The notes under the pieces were generated by a model. It worked only from the letters and a program-made list of their open reading frames with translations. It did not search any database and was not told where the DNA came from. From the NCBI GenBank assembly GCA_036005125.1, contig DASYQV010000120.1:1-5521 (forward strand): a stretch of 5,521 bases of DNA, written 5' to 3'. This DNA is from DASYQV01 sp036005125. GTDB taxonomy: Bacteria; Acidobacteriota; Vicinamibacteria; Vicinamibacterales; UBA2999. The position numbers and the translations under genes were made by a program. Below are positions 5,390-5,521 of the stretch, one piece after another (position 1 is the stretch's first letter; every line of letters starts with the position of its first letter).

Positions 5390-5406
5390 TCAAGGGCTCT
5401 TGATCA
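5387..5406 (+). terminator. Hairpin starting at the stop codon, candidate terminator
   Basis: TGATCAAG (5387-5394), which includes the TGA stop, pairs perfectly with CTTGATCA (5399-5406) around a GGCT loop. The sequence after it is T-rich but has no unbroken T run. It may end transcription of the haem-copper gene or protect its 3' end. It abuts the heptamer array and shares its CTTGAT-type sequence, so it may have arisen from the same repeat. Confidence 0.45.
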
Positions 5407-5494
5407 TTCTTGATTCATGATTCAGGATTCATGATTTGGCAAAGGCCGGTAATCACGAATCGCAATCAAGAATCATGAATCAAGAATCATGAAT
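5406..5494. repeat. Two opposed arrays of a 7-bp repeat (large imperfect inverted repeat)
   Basis: The left arm holds four tandem heptamers, ATTCTTG, ATTCATG, ATTCAGG and ATTCATG (5406-5433), plus a partial ATT. The right arm (5451-5494) holds reverse-complement units: CACGAAT, a 6-base variant CGCAAT, CAAGAAT, CATGAAT, CAAGAAT and CATGAAT. The arms are separated by a 14-base GC-richer centre (5437-5450). The tract is strikingly AT-rich beside its neighbours and could extrude as a cruciform or fold as a long RNA hairpin. It is not a CRISPR, because there are no unique spacers of regular length. Confidence 0.8.
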
Positions 5495-5521
5495 GGTTTC
5501 ACTCACCATGTCCCACCACGC

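Noticed and set aside
5406..5494. CRISPR array
   Set aside because: Units are 7 bp, contiguous and in two orientations, without unique spacers.
5493..5521. Possible start of a next gene at ATG 5493, or the end of a convergent gene on the minus strand
   Set aside because: Only 29 bases remain, the ATG overlaps the repeat array without a ribosome binding site, and the minus frames give only a few codons before stops.

Overview
This GC-rich 5.5 kb window is a chromosomal segment of an uncultured-type bacterium. It is most likely a member of the Acidobacteriota, perhaps Vicinamibacteria. That placement is inference from the kinds of proteins present: a secreted family with LQGIW, IHDARI and YEYACHEGNY motifs, an N-terminally haem-fused PQQ dehydrogenase, and a cytochrome fused to a PHM-like copper domain. 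It also fits the codon use. No rRNA or other marker gene is present, so the taxonomy is not proven.

Layout, left to right. (1) At 2-520 on the plus strand is the C-terminal part of a protein cut by the window edge, with an Ig/PKD-like end. (2) Eight bases after it, at 529-1521 plus, is a secreted protein of 330 residues from an uncharacterised family; the two are probably co-transcribed. (3) At 1522-1661 is a convergent intergenic region made almost entirely of repeats: four tandem 7-bp units, a REP-like palindrome and a perfect 12-bp hairpin. (4) At 1662-3731 minus is an exported quinohaemoprotein dehydrogenase of 689 residues, with a c-type haem domain followed by a PQQ beta-propeller. (5) At 3732-4075 is a 344-bp divergent regulatory region with good sigma70-like promoters facing both ways, a central dyad and hairpins in both leaders. 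(6) At 4076-5389 plus is an exported protein of 437 residues that joins an N-terminal c-type cytochrome to a type II copper monooxygenase-like domain with all six expected copper ligands. (7) At 5390-5521 is an AT-rich tail with a hairpin starting at the stop codon, then two opposed arrays of a 7-bp repeat able to form a large cruciform.

The most interesting hypothesis is that the divergent pair forms a periplasmic oxidation module. The haem-copper protein would hydroxylate a C-H bond, with its own haem domain replacing ascorbate as electron donor. The PQQ dehydrogenase would then oxidise the resulting alcohol and pass electrons to its own haem. The copper ligands and their spacing match PHM, but the residues that hold the peptide carboxylate in PHM are replaced by hydrophobic ones, so the substrate should differ. 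The ligand residues are seen in the sequence; the pathway is inference.
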